Source: an uncultured Clostridia bacterium
Lineage (GTDB): Bacteria; Bacillota; Clostridia; Lachnospirales; Anaerotignaceae
Direction: 5' to 3'
DNA length: 5,693 nt
NCBI GenBank assembly: GCA_937888765.1
Contig: CALASU010000201.1
Location: 1-5,693, forward strand
The translations under genes and the position numbers were made by a program. The notes below the pieces were generated by a model. It worked only from the letters and a program-made list of their open reading frames with translations. It searched no databases and was not told the origin of the DNA. This document shows positions 5,570 through 5,693 of the stretch, piece after piece. Position 1 is the stretch's first letter. Each line of letters begins with the position of its first letter.

Positions 5570-5686
5570 TTGGGGGCGTTGCCCCCAATACCCCCAGCAG
5601 GGAAATCATTTCCCTGCACCCTTATATTATAAATTTTGTGCCGAAGGCAAATAAAAGTTTTTGGCTCGCTTTTTTCAAAAAGCGAG
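5570..5686. repeat. Cluster of intergenic hairpins after the hydrogenase operon
   Basis: Several compact inverted repeats follow the stop codon within about 120 bases. TTGGGGGC/GCCCCCAA lies at 5570-5577/5581-5588 with a 3-base loop. A 9-base-pair stem lies at 5597-5605/5609-5617, a small TGCC/GGCA stem at 5639-5642/5646-5649, and a stem starting CTCGC at 5665-5673/5678-5686. None is followed by a clean T run, so this is not a classic terminator, although it could still end or stabilise the operon transcript. The form resembles dispersed hairpin repeats between genes of gut Clostridia; that is my impression and not a search result. It runs to the window edge, so its extent is unknown. Confidence 0.55.
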
Positions 5687-5693
5687 TGGGGTG

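Noticed and set aside
5570..5693. A CRISPR array
   Set aside because: The stems differ from each other and there is no regular repeat-spacer pattern.

Overview
The window looks like the chromosome of an anaerobic, spore-forming member of the Firmicutes (class Clostridia). The evidence is strong GGAGG-type ribosome binding sites, duplicated 5' ends of the sporulation regulator gene spoIIID, a clostridial-type [FeFe]-hydrogenase, and a moderate, uneven base composition. I cannot name a species.

Left part (1-1745). The first 42 bases hold the start of spoIIID on the minus strand; the rest lies beyond the window. Divergent from it is a plus-strand gene for a 395-residue AAA-type ATPase (274-1461) with a good sigma-A promoter and its own terminator. 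Convergent with the ATPase is a second spoIIID copy (1561-1701, minus). It keeps its promoter-like sequence, ribosome binding site, TTG start and helix-turn-helix codons, but stops after 46 codons, directly at a strong hairpin terminator. The ATPase gene therefore sits between two direct repeats (1-82 and 1660-1742). This looks like an insertion or duplication that could in principle pop out by recombination. Sampled lines of the ATPase gene are about 35-40% GC, against 57-60% in sampled lines of the hydrogenase operon, which fits an acquired ATPase.

Middle (1746-1988). This AT-rich stretch has no gene I can support. It carries a perfect plus-strand terminator-like hairpin (1854-1912) with no plus-strand gene just before it, then a small leader hairpin (1945-1969) before the operon's ribosome binding site.

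Right part (1989-5563). Two overlapping plus-strand genes form an operon. The first encodes a 611-residue flavoprotein that joins a NuoF-type 4Fe-4S domain to a GltD/NfnL-like NAD(P)H oxidoreductase. The second encodes a 581-residue CpI-like [FeFe]-hydrogenase with a 2Fe-2S cluster, a His-Cys3 4Fe-4S cluster, two ferredoxin-type 4Fe-4S clusters and all three H-cluster motifs. Together they most likely form a soluble cytoplasmic complex exchanging electrons between NAD(P)H (and possibly ferredoxin) and protons/H2. The arrangement matches the poorly understood 'glutamate synthase-linked' (group A2) [FeFe]-hydrogenases. After the operon comes a cluster of hairpins (5570-5686) that resembles a dispersed intergenic repeat.

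Most noteworthy points: the split/duplicated spoIIID around an orphan ATPase, the possible mini-SpoIIID, the two-gene GltD-like/hydrogenase system, and the unexplained hairpin in the operon leader.
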